A stretch of 64,000 nucleotides of DNA, from NCBI RefSeq assembly GCF_015706575.1, contig NW_024037067.1, positions 3,968,884 to 4,032,883 of the forward strand, in the 5' to 3' direction. Source of the stretch: Patiria miniata. Its lineage: Eukaryota; Echinodermata; Asteroidea; Valvatida; Asterinidae. Positions 1-11,340 of the stretch are shown here, piece after piece; positions within the stretch are counted from its first letter, which is position 1; each line of letters starts with the position of its first letter. Below the pieces are notes generated by a model. It was not told where the DNA came from. It saw only the letters and a list, made by a program, of their open reading frames with translations, and ran no database searches. Position numbers and translations under genes: made by a program.

Positions 1-2261
1 AAACACTGCAAAATCTAAACTCATATCAAGACAACCAGATGGACATCTACAAACTTCTGTTTTGGTTTAAAGTAGCTATCCTATTTGCACTACAAACACC
101 CTGTGTGATTAAGATCTGCCCACACTTTGTGAATTTGGAGCCTGTAAGTTACCGCCAGCTTTCCCCAGCCCCCAACAGCAAACACCGCAGAAAAAAAGGC
201 TTCCTTTTCTGTTGTCAACTCGCATGAGCATCACCTATAGAACTGCAAAGAGCTTATCAGCGAGACTTTCTTCATGGGTTTCGCCGCAGTTCTAGCCCCG
301 CACCTCTAGGCATAAACACTGCCCCAAACTTGCAAGTGTGCTGCGCCCACAAAAACTTTTGTGTTCTGACCAAAACGGGTTGTGATCCAATACAAGAGGA
401 CTCAGATTAAAACACCAAACCTTTGGACACACTCTTGAGGTTTTTTGTCCACTCTCAGGAAAAAGAAAAGAAAGAAAACAGTTGCGAAGTGTATTTCAGA
501 AAAACACTGTTGCAGACACTAAATATTACCAGTGGCACAAAATTGTGGTAAGCCACTGGGTTTTTCTTTCATGGCCTTTTGTCGGAGTAAGATCTGACAC
601 TAAGAAGTTGTGACAATCTGGGAATGGTGCATTCCGACAATCTTGGGGTATAATTTTGAGTCAAGAACTCTCCCAGAAGCAAAAAGTAATATGCAGTATT
701 TGATGATATTTTTCATACATGGGATTTTTTGGTGTCTTTCCGGTCAAAGTATGACAGGAAAAGAATAAATTGGTAAAAATAACTGTTCATGTAGCAGCAG
801 GAGTCATGTAGATTTGGTTTTAAAATGAAGAGAATAGTTACAAATATAAATACCCATAAATAAATTGGCATTACAGTATTTGAAAGTCAAGTACAGTGCA
901 AAGTTGTTCAGTCCAATTGAAATACACTGTACAATGTACATTAGAGAAACAAGTTTTATATTAAATACTGCAATGGTTGTGCAACCTACAATATTTTAAA
1001 TTATGTATATCCGTGCTTTTTGGGTGTGGCATCTTGTCTTGAAACAAATTTCAATAGAATTGCTAGTTTCTTAGCATTGAATTATACCGGTATTTATGAG
1101 CTTTCAAATAAAAAAATCAGCAAACATGTTGATACAATTTTTGTTTCAAATTGAAAATGAGGAATGTCCTGTTTAAAATTCCAGCAGCAATAATGTGTAG
1201 CACAAAAAAGGAAATCCAATTTTTGGAAAATGGAAAATGAGTGAATTTAAATTTTTTTGAATTGTAATTAAAAACATTTGTTAGAAGGGAAATCAATCAC
1301 ATGAAATGTGTCAGCAGAACATGACACAGCTATTACAATTTTAAAATTTGACAGTCTAAAACTGAACTAGAGATTGATCTAAAAAAAAACAGTAGAAAAC
1401 ACATAGGGTCTGATTTCTAGCTACCCTGGCCAGTTAAAACTTTCTAGGGCTGTAATATTGGATACCCATAAACCCCCTGGGTGTTTGGTTTTTTATTACA
1501 AAACCCGCACGTTCTCCAGCGAGATATTGATCTAAGGAAACAGCGATAGCATCTCGCTGTCTCAACACGTTATTCCCTTGTGGCAACCTCACTCAATAAA
1601 ACAAGGTGGAAAAAAGAGGTCTGGGCTTTCAGAAAGGAGACAGTCATTGATTTGTATAACTGTTTTTGTGATGCGTGCTCCATACATCATGAAACCTCAA
1701 AGACCCTTCAAACATTGGGTCCTTATTTTGCAAATCTCCGTACAATTCTAATATCGCCGCTTGTTTTTTTGGTGCTAGCCTTTATGAACTTGTAAAGTGA
1801 TTTCATGCACCCGTTTCACACCTATTTGATTAAAATCTATTTTCGCATCAGCTTTTTCCAATTTGGCTAAAACTTTTGCAGATGTACGGAACCATTTTGT
1901 AATTGCTGTCATAAGTATTACACACTATAGTCCATGACTGAGCAGCTTTTTGAAGGACTTTCAATGAAGTAAAGATTTTGCAGCATCCTGGGCTGAAATA
2001 TGACATTTTTGGTGACTCAATGTCCAAATTTATAACCAAATTTCCCAACATACCATGCTGTGTCCAAATGGGCTAAAAGTTTGAAAAATTTAAGCATGAA
2101 AGCTTATAAGTTTGAAATTTATAGCAAAACTCAATAAAACTGTGTTGCAAGAAGTCTTGCATTGGATCAAAATGATCCCTGCCCGAGCTTCAAAATGCGA
2201 CACCGAAAAATGTGACGCCGCTGGCACATACGGAACACCATACTTTTGGTCATTTTTCAGG

Positions 2262-2305
2262 GACAGACAGACAGACAGACAGGCAGGCAGACAGACCGAC
2301 CGACC
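2262..2305. repeat. GACA/GGCA/GACC microsatellite
   Basis: About eleven tetranucleotide units run GACA, then GGCA, then GACA, then GACC, so the array has spread by slippage and point change. It follows about 400 bp of moderately GC-rich sequence (from about 1850) that may be a decayed interspersed repeat ending in this microsatellite, but a second copy was not found in the window to prove that. Confidence 0.8.
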
Positions 2306-3120
2306 ACCAAGTGACATGTAGAAGCTCCTGCCAGAGCTTAAAAAACAAACCCGGGTCTTTCAGCTTCAAATTGAAGAAAAGATTAAGTGATAAAAGTTCT
2401 GAGGCTTTTGAAATATGAAATACGTGTCTGGCATTGAAAAATGAATGCCTTCCTGTAGCAATGCTTTTGGTCCTACACATACCTGCAAACACATGCTGGC
2501 GCTGTTATCGATCCCAATTTGTTAACACGCATTAATTTGAGAAAAGGAAACTTACTCAGAAAATTTCATGACTAATTTAGTTGAACAGGGTGTGTGAATC
2601 CGGGACAGAGAAAAAAAGGCCTCATCTATCAACCATTTATTACCCAGCCGGCTCAAAAATATGAAAAATCTTAACCAACAGTCTTTCCTGTGGAAACCTG
2701 GGTTATTTTGTGAAGTTTTTCGGAGCATCAGAGCGAAGTTGAAGGTCGTTATTAAGTGTGTAGATTCCTGTCAGCATCTAGAACCTTTTCGGTACCCCTC
2801 ATGAAAAATTGTCATCAGTCATGATTTCCTAAAAACACCAAAACATGTCACTTTAAGGAAAGGCCCGTGCTGGGTTATATTATGCCAGATTCACCCCTCC
2901 GTAAGGTAACCATCCAAATATTTTAAGACCCGAAAAATTCAGAAACATTTTAAAATGCTGGAAAAAAAATCAAGGTGTACAGAAGACAATCAGGCATTAT
3001 TTTCAGGAAAGGGAATCTTTGTCTAAAATTTGGAACCCTCAAAATTCATCGACATTTTGAAAATGCCTAGAAAGCTACAAGGATATTTTTTTACAAAGTT
3101 GGCCAACTTCGATTATACCC

Positions 3121-3200
3121 AATGTGCCCGTGTTGGTAAGTAAACAGGTGGTTGTGGGTTCGAGTCCAGCTTGTGATTTTTTTGCTTTTTGGCAAGCCCT
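3121..3200 (+). mobile_element. tRNA-derived SINE fragment, family A, copy 1
   Basis: A perfect RNA polymerase III B-box-like word GGTTCGAGTCC lies at 3157-3167, preceded by a degraded tRNA-like head and followed by GCTTGTGATTTTTTT. The same B box and the same downstream word recur at 27427 onward, so the two are copies of one family. It does not fold as a complete tRNA, and no plausible acceptor stem is seen, so it is a SINE remnant and not a tRNA gene. Confidence 0.55.
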
Positions 3201-3619
3201 CGCACAATGCTTAAAAAAAAAGGTCGGTGAGAGGTAAAACCCAGCAGGCATACATGATACACATAATAATATCCCCTCCCTCCCTGCCCCAACTCCACCG
3301 CAAAATTCTATCGCGAAAAAAGCTGTCTTTAATTTACGTCATTGTTTCAGGACCCAGTATGAAACAATCCTTTGTTATTTTGGGAAGGCCAAATTGATGG
3401 AGACAGGCAAAACGGGAACTGACTACCCCCAATTTCCCGTTCAGGTCCCCGAAGGTTGTCTGTTGCTAATTCAGCACAGGAAGGGGCTCTTGTTGTGTTC
3501 AAGAATGCTTGCACTTTTCAAAGCAGGCGATTCAAATTCTAGTTACATCGTATATGTGGTGACTTGAAGTTTGTAGTGTACATTTCAAATTATTCAATTT
3601 ATTTGTTCATCATGTTGTA

Positions 3620-3850
3620 GAGAGTGGTGGCATCATGGTCTGGAGCATTTAACTCAACTTCTTGTGGGTAAATCTGCGGATTTGCAGGTTTGAGTCTAGC
3701 CTCGGGTTTGATTTGCATGTGTCCTTGGGCAAGACACTTTACCACAATTTTGAATTCTTGGACTCACCGTAATCTGTCCTGCAGTACCTCTTGTGGCTGA
3801 TTTTGGTGCTCTTTGAACAGTCTGGACACTCATCTGTAACAAATATCACG
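3620..3850 (+). mobile_element. tRNA-derived SINE, family B
   Basis: The head has an A-box-like segment (TGGCATCATGGTCTGGA, about 3628-3644) and a B-box-like GGTTTGAGTCTAGC about 45 bp later. The body carries the word TGTCCTTGGGCAAGACACTT, a block of a kind found in the bodies of many animal tRNA-SINEs. The element at 21020-21245 has a related block. The 3' end is not defined; I see no clear target-site duplication. Confidence 0.6.
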
Positions 3851-6800
3851 GAACCAAGATTAACATTTCTACAAATTTAGTTCCAGTTCATGTAAAATTG
3901 AAGTAAAAATAAAGAAATCAGTGAAGTAAAAATCACTACTACATGTATCTATGCATTATGATCAACTTTCACCAAGTTTTGTATTTTATTACATGGACAA
4001 AATTTGATACAACCTCGCATAGCTCAAATTGCATGCCTGCCTGAAATGATAAAGATACCATTATCTTCAGAATTTACACCTTCAACGAAAATACTTGACA
4101 CGGGTTACGAGTATTATTGGTATCGCGTCTTCATGTTATGCCCTTTCACAGTAATATATATAGCTTGTAATCTATAGCAAGGAATTTTTGACACATTGTA
4201 AATCTGTTTAAAAAAATGGGTCACTTAATTCAAAGTTCATCTGTCCGTGAATGAAAACAAACGATGCATTTGTAATATTACAACATGTTTCTGTACTGTT
4301 GACAACCTATGGTATGTTGCTGTCATATTGCATTACATCCATCAGGAACAATGGGGCTATTATTGATTAATTTATTAAGGTACATTTATTCCATTATTAT
4401 TTCCCCCTTTTTTTTATTCAAAAGGTATGTGGACTGGTGCCAAATAAACACTTCACTGGAGTTGATTTATGTTTATTATAAAAATTGGATAAATATTTTA
4501 TTCTTCCATCATATTATCTGTCATATTTGTTGAATCAGGCTCACAAAAAAATTAGAAATTGGCTCTCTGGCACTTTATCGGTCTTTTATTTATCAGATTT
4601 TGTAGAGAAAAGCTTAGTTTTATTGTTTCTACTGTTTCCTCTAAACACTTAGGATAATGAAGATATAACAACAAGGTTTTACAGCCTTCATATAAAAAAT
4701 ATGATAACGTTATTTGTAAATCATCCAGGCTGCGTGTGGTGTATCAAGGTTGGGGAGGGGATTGGTAGGGCTAAAAATGGGGAATGTTTTTAATAAAATT
4801 TCAATGTTCTAGTTCTGAGATTGCGAAGCTTTCATTCCCCCCCCCCCCCCAAGGCAAAATGTCCTAGGGTCATCACCCCACCCTGTTTTCATTGCTGGAT
4901 ATGCCTCTAATCCCTCAAATTGTCATGAGGAAACACAGCCCATGTATCCATGCACTTCTGTACATGTACAAGTTGTTTTTCGATGTATATTTAACGTGAC
5001 CGAAAGGTCACTGCTAACTTTGAAAGCAACACTGCTAAATATTTGATGTCACATTACTCATGTTGCGTGCACCTACACCATCAATCATGTTAATTGCCTG
5101 AATGTACTCTACGAGCATTGCATGCATACCTCCAAAAACAATGGCCACATTATTGTCACATATCTCAACAACATCAGAATGTGACATACAAAAAACATGC
5201 ACATAACCCCCTTTATATGACACCATTTTCTCAATAAATATTATCCAACGCCCCAATTTACACATTGACAGTTGACAGTATTGACTCAAGTTCCAAACAA
5301 ATATTTTGCGGGAATAATTTTTGGGTCAAGGGCATCTGCTACCTTCCAGTATTTGTCAGAGGCAAATGCAAACGACAAAGATCTCATTTTTTTACAAATT
5401 ACCTAAAAAAACAAACGCTTTAAAAATAAATTCTTCCCATTATAGCTATTGCCTAAAGCCTTTAATAGACACAAGACCAGTTCTCCACTTGTAAACTTTG
5501 AAGAATTTGTAGTGAATCAATTGAGTGGTCCATACATGTAGAAGCGAGTTTTCCCCCAGAATACACTGTTTATTTTGAAAGAAGTAAAAAATGAGTTATA
5601 TACTAGCACCTCCGAGCTTACATTGGCTGACCTTTCGGTATGTACGAAGCTACAAGCATCAACGCTAAAGACATTACATCTTTAGGGTCTCATTTAGTGA
5701 CACATCATTTTGTTCACTGGACAAAGCTTTGCTTCTCCAGGTGTGCCGCTCCTAAGGTCAGAGGTTATACAAGGTCGCAAGGGTCACCTTAGCTTCCTGT
5801 TTGAGGCCATATTTTTTCCTCGATACCCCCATCAATTTAACACATCTATCTCTGTCTTGAGTTTTAAACACTCGGTCTCTTTTTCCAGAACAGGTGTTGG
5901 GAAGCATGTCTGCTCATCAGGTGTGTATACTTTTATCCACCGCACCTTCGTGTCTCGTGGGTCAGGGTTTGAAAGGTCACGATGGGGTCAACTTAAACAA
6001 TTTTTTGTTTACACTATGTACCGGCACCCAGTGTGGGAAATTTGTTTTGGAATTTTGCGATACAATTTTTTTGGCTTTAGCACGTCAACAGAACTGGGGG
6101 CCTATCTTGTTGAGTCTGATGAACTTGAAGATTCGCCAGGTAAAATGAAATTTCATCACGTGACACGTTCACAATATCCAACTTCATCTTTGTTGTCAGG
6201 CCAACCAAAACTGAGATGTTCATCATAGGAATATATATGTAATTCAGATGAAAAACATGTTTACATACTTTTTTTAAGGGGGGCACACACCTTCAATCTT
6301 TAACTGTGTCTTGAATTTAAATTAGCGAAGAAAAAGAGAGCAATTTTATATATAAACACCTGAATATCGATATCAATGGGTTGACCCGAGAGCAGAAAAA
6401 TGTTATTTACATGTAAACACCAATACTTGCTATTCAGGATATTTCTGGTATGGGGAAACTATCTGCTGATGTTGTCCTACTTCTCATACTTCACCATTCT
6501 CATACCCAAAACCTTGTTTCCTTTTGACAAAGACAAAAAAATATACCCTTCTCTAAACACCAATAATTACACCTAACCTCATCTCAAACTTGCACCCCAA
6601 AAACTCTAGTTCCCTATTCATCAGTTCTCCCCTTCCCTCACTGGATACCAACTGCCCAGCTTGCGACCCTTTCCTAAACTTTCTGTGGAATCACTGACCC
6701 TCCATCAAAGAAATTCCTCTAAAACCAAAAAGACAAATTTCTATCCAGAGCAGTCTGTCAACATCTTGCACCCTAATCCTGGCCAACAAGTCTGACCCCT

Positions 6801-8758
6801 ACATCTTCCTTCCTTTTCCAAACACAACCTCAAAAAATATCACAACTCTAAACTCCTCTCCCAGGGCCAGACCAAGAAAAGAATATGTTGTTGGTGTTGT
6901 GCAACCTGGACCAGGATTCATCATGCTGAAGACCCATAATAAGTGAACACAAATAGTATCATGGCAGACCATGGGCATAAGATGCTCAAGCAAGATAACA
7001 GTTCATAAGCCAAAGTTTTGAGGGCCCCCCCCCCCCCCATTAGACAAATCACTCAGATCATGAAGCTATCCCTCCATACTCATACAAGTTGTTCTAGCTT
7101 TATACTTATGATTTCTTGCCTTAACACCTGTCCTGAAACCAGATGTCCCATCCCACAGCAAGCAAACCCCCTAGCTTCCAATAGAGGGTTAATTTGCTGG
7201 CATTATGGGCCCGACCTTGCCAGAGACCTCTCTGGAGTTCAGCCCAAACTGTGCCACCTGAGTGATTTACGCCTTGCTGACACCTTAATTGTTTCTACTG
7301 GTCTGATGTCAGTAAGCACGGTTTCCCTATCTCTGGTATGATTTGCGGGGTGATAGGGAAACACCAATCTAAACTATTGTCAAGGGTTGGGCACGAAAAC
7401 AAAAGCTATACTTCACTTTGAAGAAATTATATATTCAAGAGGCTGTTCAAGATTGATTGCTGGTCCCAGAGGCCAGCCTAATGTCCTCTCTGTACCTGAC
7501 TGACTGACACTTGTGAGCCGGGCAGTGCTATCGTATAGGATTACCTAGTTAGGCCAAAGAATGTGCTTAATCCATCCCATTATGTGGATCAGATGCATGA
7601 AAAGACCTTCCAAGTTCCAGTGAATAACCATTTTGAATCCTTTCAATAGAGAATCAAAGTGAATACATCACGCGCACAATCATGTGTGCAAAAGACATTA
7701 GCGCATGATTCAGACCTTGAACCAACACGCGCGCGTACTTCTTTTGTTTGCACTACACTTCCTGGTTCAAAATGACGTCACACTTCGGTACTCTATAGAA
7801 TACTGTGCACTCTGGGGCCGGCTTAACTAGGTTTATCTTGTCTTGTTTTGAAAGAACACTGAATTGTTAGTTTATCCATTGATCAATGGTTAAAAACAAT
7901 AACAGTGCAATTTTAATTTCAAGCATTATACCAGTCTCATACTTCACTTTTATTTCCACCGCTCCTATCATTCTGTCTATGATCAAGAGAAAGATTTGGC
8001 TAGGATTCTGATTGAAATATGTCAGATCTTTCTCTTCCGATCTATCTTTTTCAAATAAAAGCAGTTCAGACTTCAGAGCACCTTTTTTATTGTATAAAAG
8101 TATAGGCCTACCATTTGAAGTTACACAATGCACTGAACTATCTGGCATGCTAAGTTTGCATTTCCCAATTTGATATCATTTGCTGCAATAATTCTCCCCA
8201 ATCCCATAAATAAACCCCTTACAATCCTCCAGCAAAACAGGAAGGTCACACAATTATGTTCCATAATCCACAGCCTTAAATCTGTCACTCCTACAGCTGC
8301 CTAACACCAAGGCTAGGCAGCTAATGTACCAATCAGTGATAGGCTATTCCCTTGGGTCTAGCTGTATCTACAACCAGCCTACTTCAGATCTGTCATTTCT
8401 GTTCTTTTCTCCCTTTTCCCCCTCCTGGTTTTGTTTGATGCAAGGTCAAAAATCAAGATGTTATCTTTTCATTTCAGTGTGTTTAAAATTCAGGGTTATT
8501 TCTGCAGATTTTAACACCCTATCCAACGTGTATCACAAGAGATCGCCACAAGCTCACTTTGAATTCTAAGGATGAAAATTGTTTTTGGTTTTTAGAAGGT
8601 GAACTGTTTTTGAGAAATTCTTTTTGTTCAACAACTGTTGAATATTATTTTGGAAGGTTGGCATAGTTATGAAAAATGTTCCTTGCTTGAGCAGCAATTC
8701 ATTCCAAATGTAAGACAACTAAATTCTGCAAAGGACATAGAAATTACATTAGGGATAA

Positions 8759-8990
8759 ATGCCAAGCCCCCCCCCCAAAAAAAAACCCCTAAACTAATGT
8801 GTCGCAACAAAGGCAGGCACTGTGTACACCACCATCTTTTTCCTCCAATAGATTTGGTTAAAGTGGTCAGAAATAGCCTCAGATTGCACCACAGAGCATC
8901 TAGAATCCAAATTTTGTTCGGGGCCCTTCAGCGGGCCCGAACCCCAATTCTGACTCCATTGCCAGACTTTTTTTGTCCCCAAACAACCCA
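8759..8990 (+). mobile_element. hAT-type MITE fragment related to the copy at 50819-51145
   Basis: About 150 bp from roughly 8800 match the interior of the complete MITE at 50819-51145 with scattered differences: both share a C run plus A run, then an AAAGGCAGGCA word, then the same stretch ending near the word AGAGCATCTAGAATCC. The terminal inverted repeats (CAAGGGCGGAT) are missing here, so this is a truncated or badly eroded copy. The reading frames that cross it on both strands are repeat-derived. Confidence 0.65.
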
Positions 8991-9385
8991 CATATCTAAG
9001 GTTTTGTTCCCTTTTTAACAAAAACGCCCTTGGATAAATAATTATCTGGAAAAGTCAGGTATTGCATTCTCCTCATTGTAGTGTCAATATTGGAAGAGTA
9101 TACGCAGAATTTCAAGTATGTGTTGTGACCAACACAGGCTTTGGCAAGCCTTTTTGTGGCACGTAGGAAAAGTACAAAATTCTCAACGACAAACACAAAC
9201 AAGTTGTGAAGAGCTGACTGCTTGAATACGGAAAATTTCTGACAATAGAATCATTTCAAATTTGTGGCTGACACGCATTTACCAAATTTTAGGATCGCAA
9301 AAACGAATCGGCCAAAAATTACCTTGTTTCCACAGATTCGTTGGTCAGCAAAGTTGCACTTACAAATCTCAACCATTAGCATTTG

Positions 9386-9600
9386 TACTTCATTGTATAC
9401 AATGTACTACACTGTATACATTGTACCACATTGTATACATTGTATACATTGTACCACCTTCCTGATACAGAATCCTAGATGAATCCATAAAACCATGCAG
9501 TGCTGGAGCAGTTTGTTAGGGCAGTACAGTTTGGGGCGGTAACAGGCAGGACAGTTTCGGGCGGTACAGGGACTAAATGGATTACAGTGTTTCTAATTTG
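9386..9600 (+). repeat. Two-minisatellite interspersed element, copy 1 (both arrays short)
   Basis: Left part (9386-9457) is about six degenerate 10-bp units of the type ACATTGTATA. A short single-copy bridge follows, with the words GATGAATCCATAAAACCAT and GCAGTGCTG. The right part is a few degenerate GGCAGTACAGTTT-like units ending near the words GGACTAAATGGATTACAG. The same order (array A, bridge, array B, TTAA-TGG-TTACA-like end) recurs at 23083-23545 and, on the opposite strand, at 24339-24567. An 11-G run follows at 9629-9639. Confidence 0.65.
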
Positions 9601-9662
9601 CAGTAGATTCAGGGTTTTTATTTTGTTTGGGGGGGGGGGCCAATATGATATTTTATACTAAC

Positions 9663-9722
9663 CTGGGGAAGGTTCCTCTGGCGGAGGGCTATTTGTGATG
9701 GAGTGTTCCGGTGGTGGAATTC
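9663..9722 (-). CDS. NTN1: Netrin exon: start of the linker between LE3 and the NTR domain (partial gene)
   Basis: A 60-nt internal exon on the minus strand. The acceptor is a pyrimidine-rich TTTTTCCCCAG ending at 9723 and the donor is CCAG|GTTAGT with GT at 9662-9661. It enters and leaves in phase 1: its first two bases complete a codon begun by the A that ends the LE3 exon, giving Arg. The translation is then IPPPEHSITNSPPPEEPSP with one base left over. Vertebrate netrins have at the same place a Pro/Glu/Ser-rich linker that begins CIKIP and leads to the NTR domain, so position, phase and composition all fit; here the joined sequence reads CIRIPPPEH. The exon length is a multiple of three and both ends have the same phase, so it could be skipped without a frameshift. 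The sequence alone is weakly diagnostic; the call rests mainly on phase, order and the junction. Confidence 0.8.
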
Positions 9723-10444
9723 CTGGGGAAAAAGATGGAAAAGAGGGTCACTAATGTGGACATCATAAGCCAGTTATTACAACTTGGCATGTAGTGTTTT
9801 TTTTTTATGTAAAATTTTAAAGATTTGTTATTCAAATGTTCAGTATTGTACAATTGATTGAATGATAGGTAATGATCTTTCAAGTAAATTAGAACAGTCG
9901 ATCATGTTGGTAAAGAAAACACATGCTTCAAAATCCGAAGTATGATAAATCTATAACGGTTTGGTTCTCTGCCCTGTTTACTGTGAAGAATACTTTGCAT
10001 CATCCTGATAAACAAGATAATTTAATCAACGAGATCACATAAAAGAAGCATAATGTTTTCATTGATATCTAGACAGTTCTTAATACGGCAGAGGTACATT
10101 GTTAACCTCAAGTTTCAAAACAGTTGAGTCATTCAAAAGAAGACGTAAAATTTTGCAAAAAGTGTAACCCTCAAACTCCCCACCCAAACCTCCCCTTTCC
10201 CCAAAATTTCCCATGGGATAAACCTTCAAACATAGATCTTGTCAAGTGTGAAAGTGAGAATTTCTGATTTCCTTTGCACAATTTTCGAACCCTTCTGGGG
10301 AACATGAATCATACATATTTTTTTCGGGAGCTGAAGAGTGCTTAATTGAGAAACTAGTCAAGCAAAACTGGTTCCCTTACGGGGTACCAACTGGCTGCAC
10401 CGGGCAAGGGCCGCGGGGATGGCGAAAAAGAAAATGGGGGCGGG

Positions 10445-10720
10445 AAAAACATCTGCCGAGCGCTGATAGGATTTGGAAAGGGAATCGCTCGAATGCCCCG
10501 CAGCAATTATCACACTAAAGGTATCCCTGATTGCTGTTTCTTCAAAAGCTGAGTCTCAGGTGACTGAAGGTTTTTCTTTAACCACGGTTTCTCTGCTTTC
10601 AAGAGTGCGTGCCTTGTCTGTTTTGCTGGTCTGCAAAACGGAGACAAAAACATCTGCTGGACAGTGAAAGGTTTTGGCAAGAAAATCTCTCCAATATCCT
10701 GCAGCAATACATCAGGCAGT
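10445..10720. repeat. Degenerate 201-bp duplication
   Basis: The word AAAAACATCTGC at 10445 recurs at 10646, and CAGCAAT at 10501 recurs at 10702: both are exactly 201 bp apart. Between them the two copies align through similar segments (GGATTTGGAAAGGGAATC against GGTTTTGGCAAGAAAATC) without net insertions or deletions. Many substitutions imply an old event. The function, if any, is unknown. Confidence 0.5.
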
Positions 10721-11319
10721 TGATGTGTTCGCAAAGCTACTTTGGCAAATATCTCTGGGTCCCCCCCCCCTCCTTTTTTTTCTCTCAGGAATCGAAATCC
10801 AGCGTCTCGGGGATTAAAATCGGGGAAAACTTATCAGGACACGAGTCTCGTTTTGCGGATGAGACACCTCGGCACTAATGGAATTTTGCTGGAGTGCATT
10901 CCTGAGAATTGATTTTTCCTCTTTTTTTTTAAATTGTGACTCAGTATTCATAAGTCAGAGACTTGTTGCCTGCCGATCAAATTACAGATGATTTTTTTTA
11001 AAGCCGTGATGATAACCTTTATAAATGTTAACCTTTACACAATTTTGCCAAAATGTGGTTTAAATTGAGTCCCAACAATTGATTATTTTTTAAAAGGTTA
11101 TGGAAATTCTTTCGCTTGAATAACATTTCAGTCACAATATAGGCATCCCTCACAATCATCCCTCATTATCTGCTACTTAATTTTTAGAAATTTTTAGTAA
11201 AAAATCACAGGGAACTGGAGTTTACAATGAAAATGAACAAGAAACTCAAATATGAGAGTAGAGAACAACTGTTAATATGAATTTTAATATGACTTACTCA
11301 TTAGAGAAGAAAGGAGATT

Positions 11320-11340
11320 TATATATATATATACATATAG
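11320..11340. repeat. AT dinucleotide microsatellite
   Basis: A short run of TA units with one C interruption. A similar short TA run lies near 41954-41964. Confidence 0.7.

Larger units (their letters stand above)
1..9662 (-). other. Netrin intron 3' of the linker exon (runs off the left edge)
   Basis: No exon could be supported here. The next expected exon would supply the last two bases of a codon and then the cysteine-rich start of the NTR domain; I looked on the minus strand for a Lys/Cys-rich coding block and found none. Contents that can be named are two tRNA-like SINE families (about 3121-3200 and 3620-3850), a GACA microsatellite, C runs at 4837-4850 and 7025-7038, a hAT-MITE fragment (8759-8990) and a two-minisatellite element (9386-9600). 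A 172-codon frame at 5710-6228 begins with TTG, matches nothing I recognise and is treated as chance. The rest is AT-rich unique or decayed-repeat sequence. Confidence 0.6.

Noticed and set aside
5710..6228. 172-codon open frame on the plus strand
   Set aside because: It starts with TTG, shows no domain or signal I recognise, has no splice context, and one frame of this length is near what chance allows in 64 kb over six frames.
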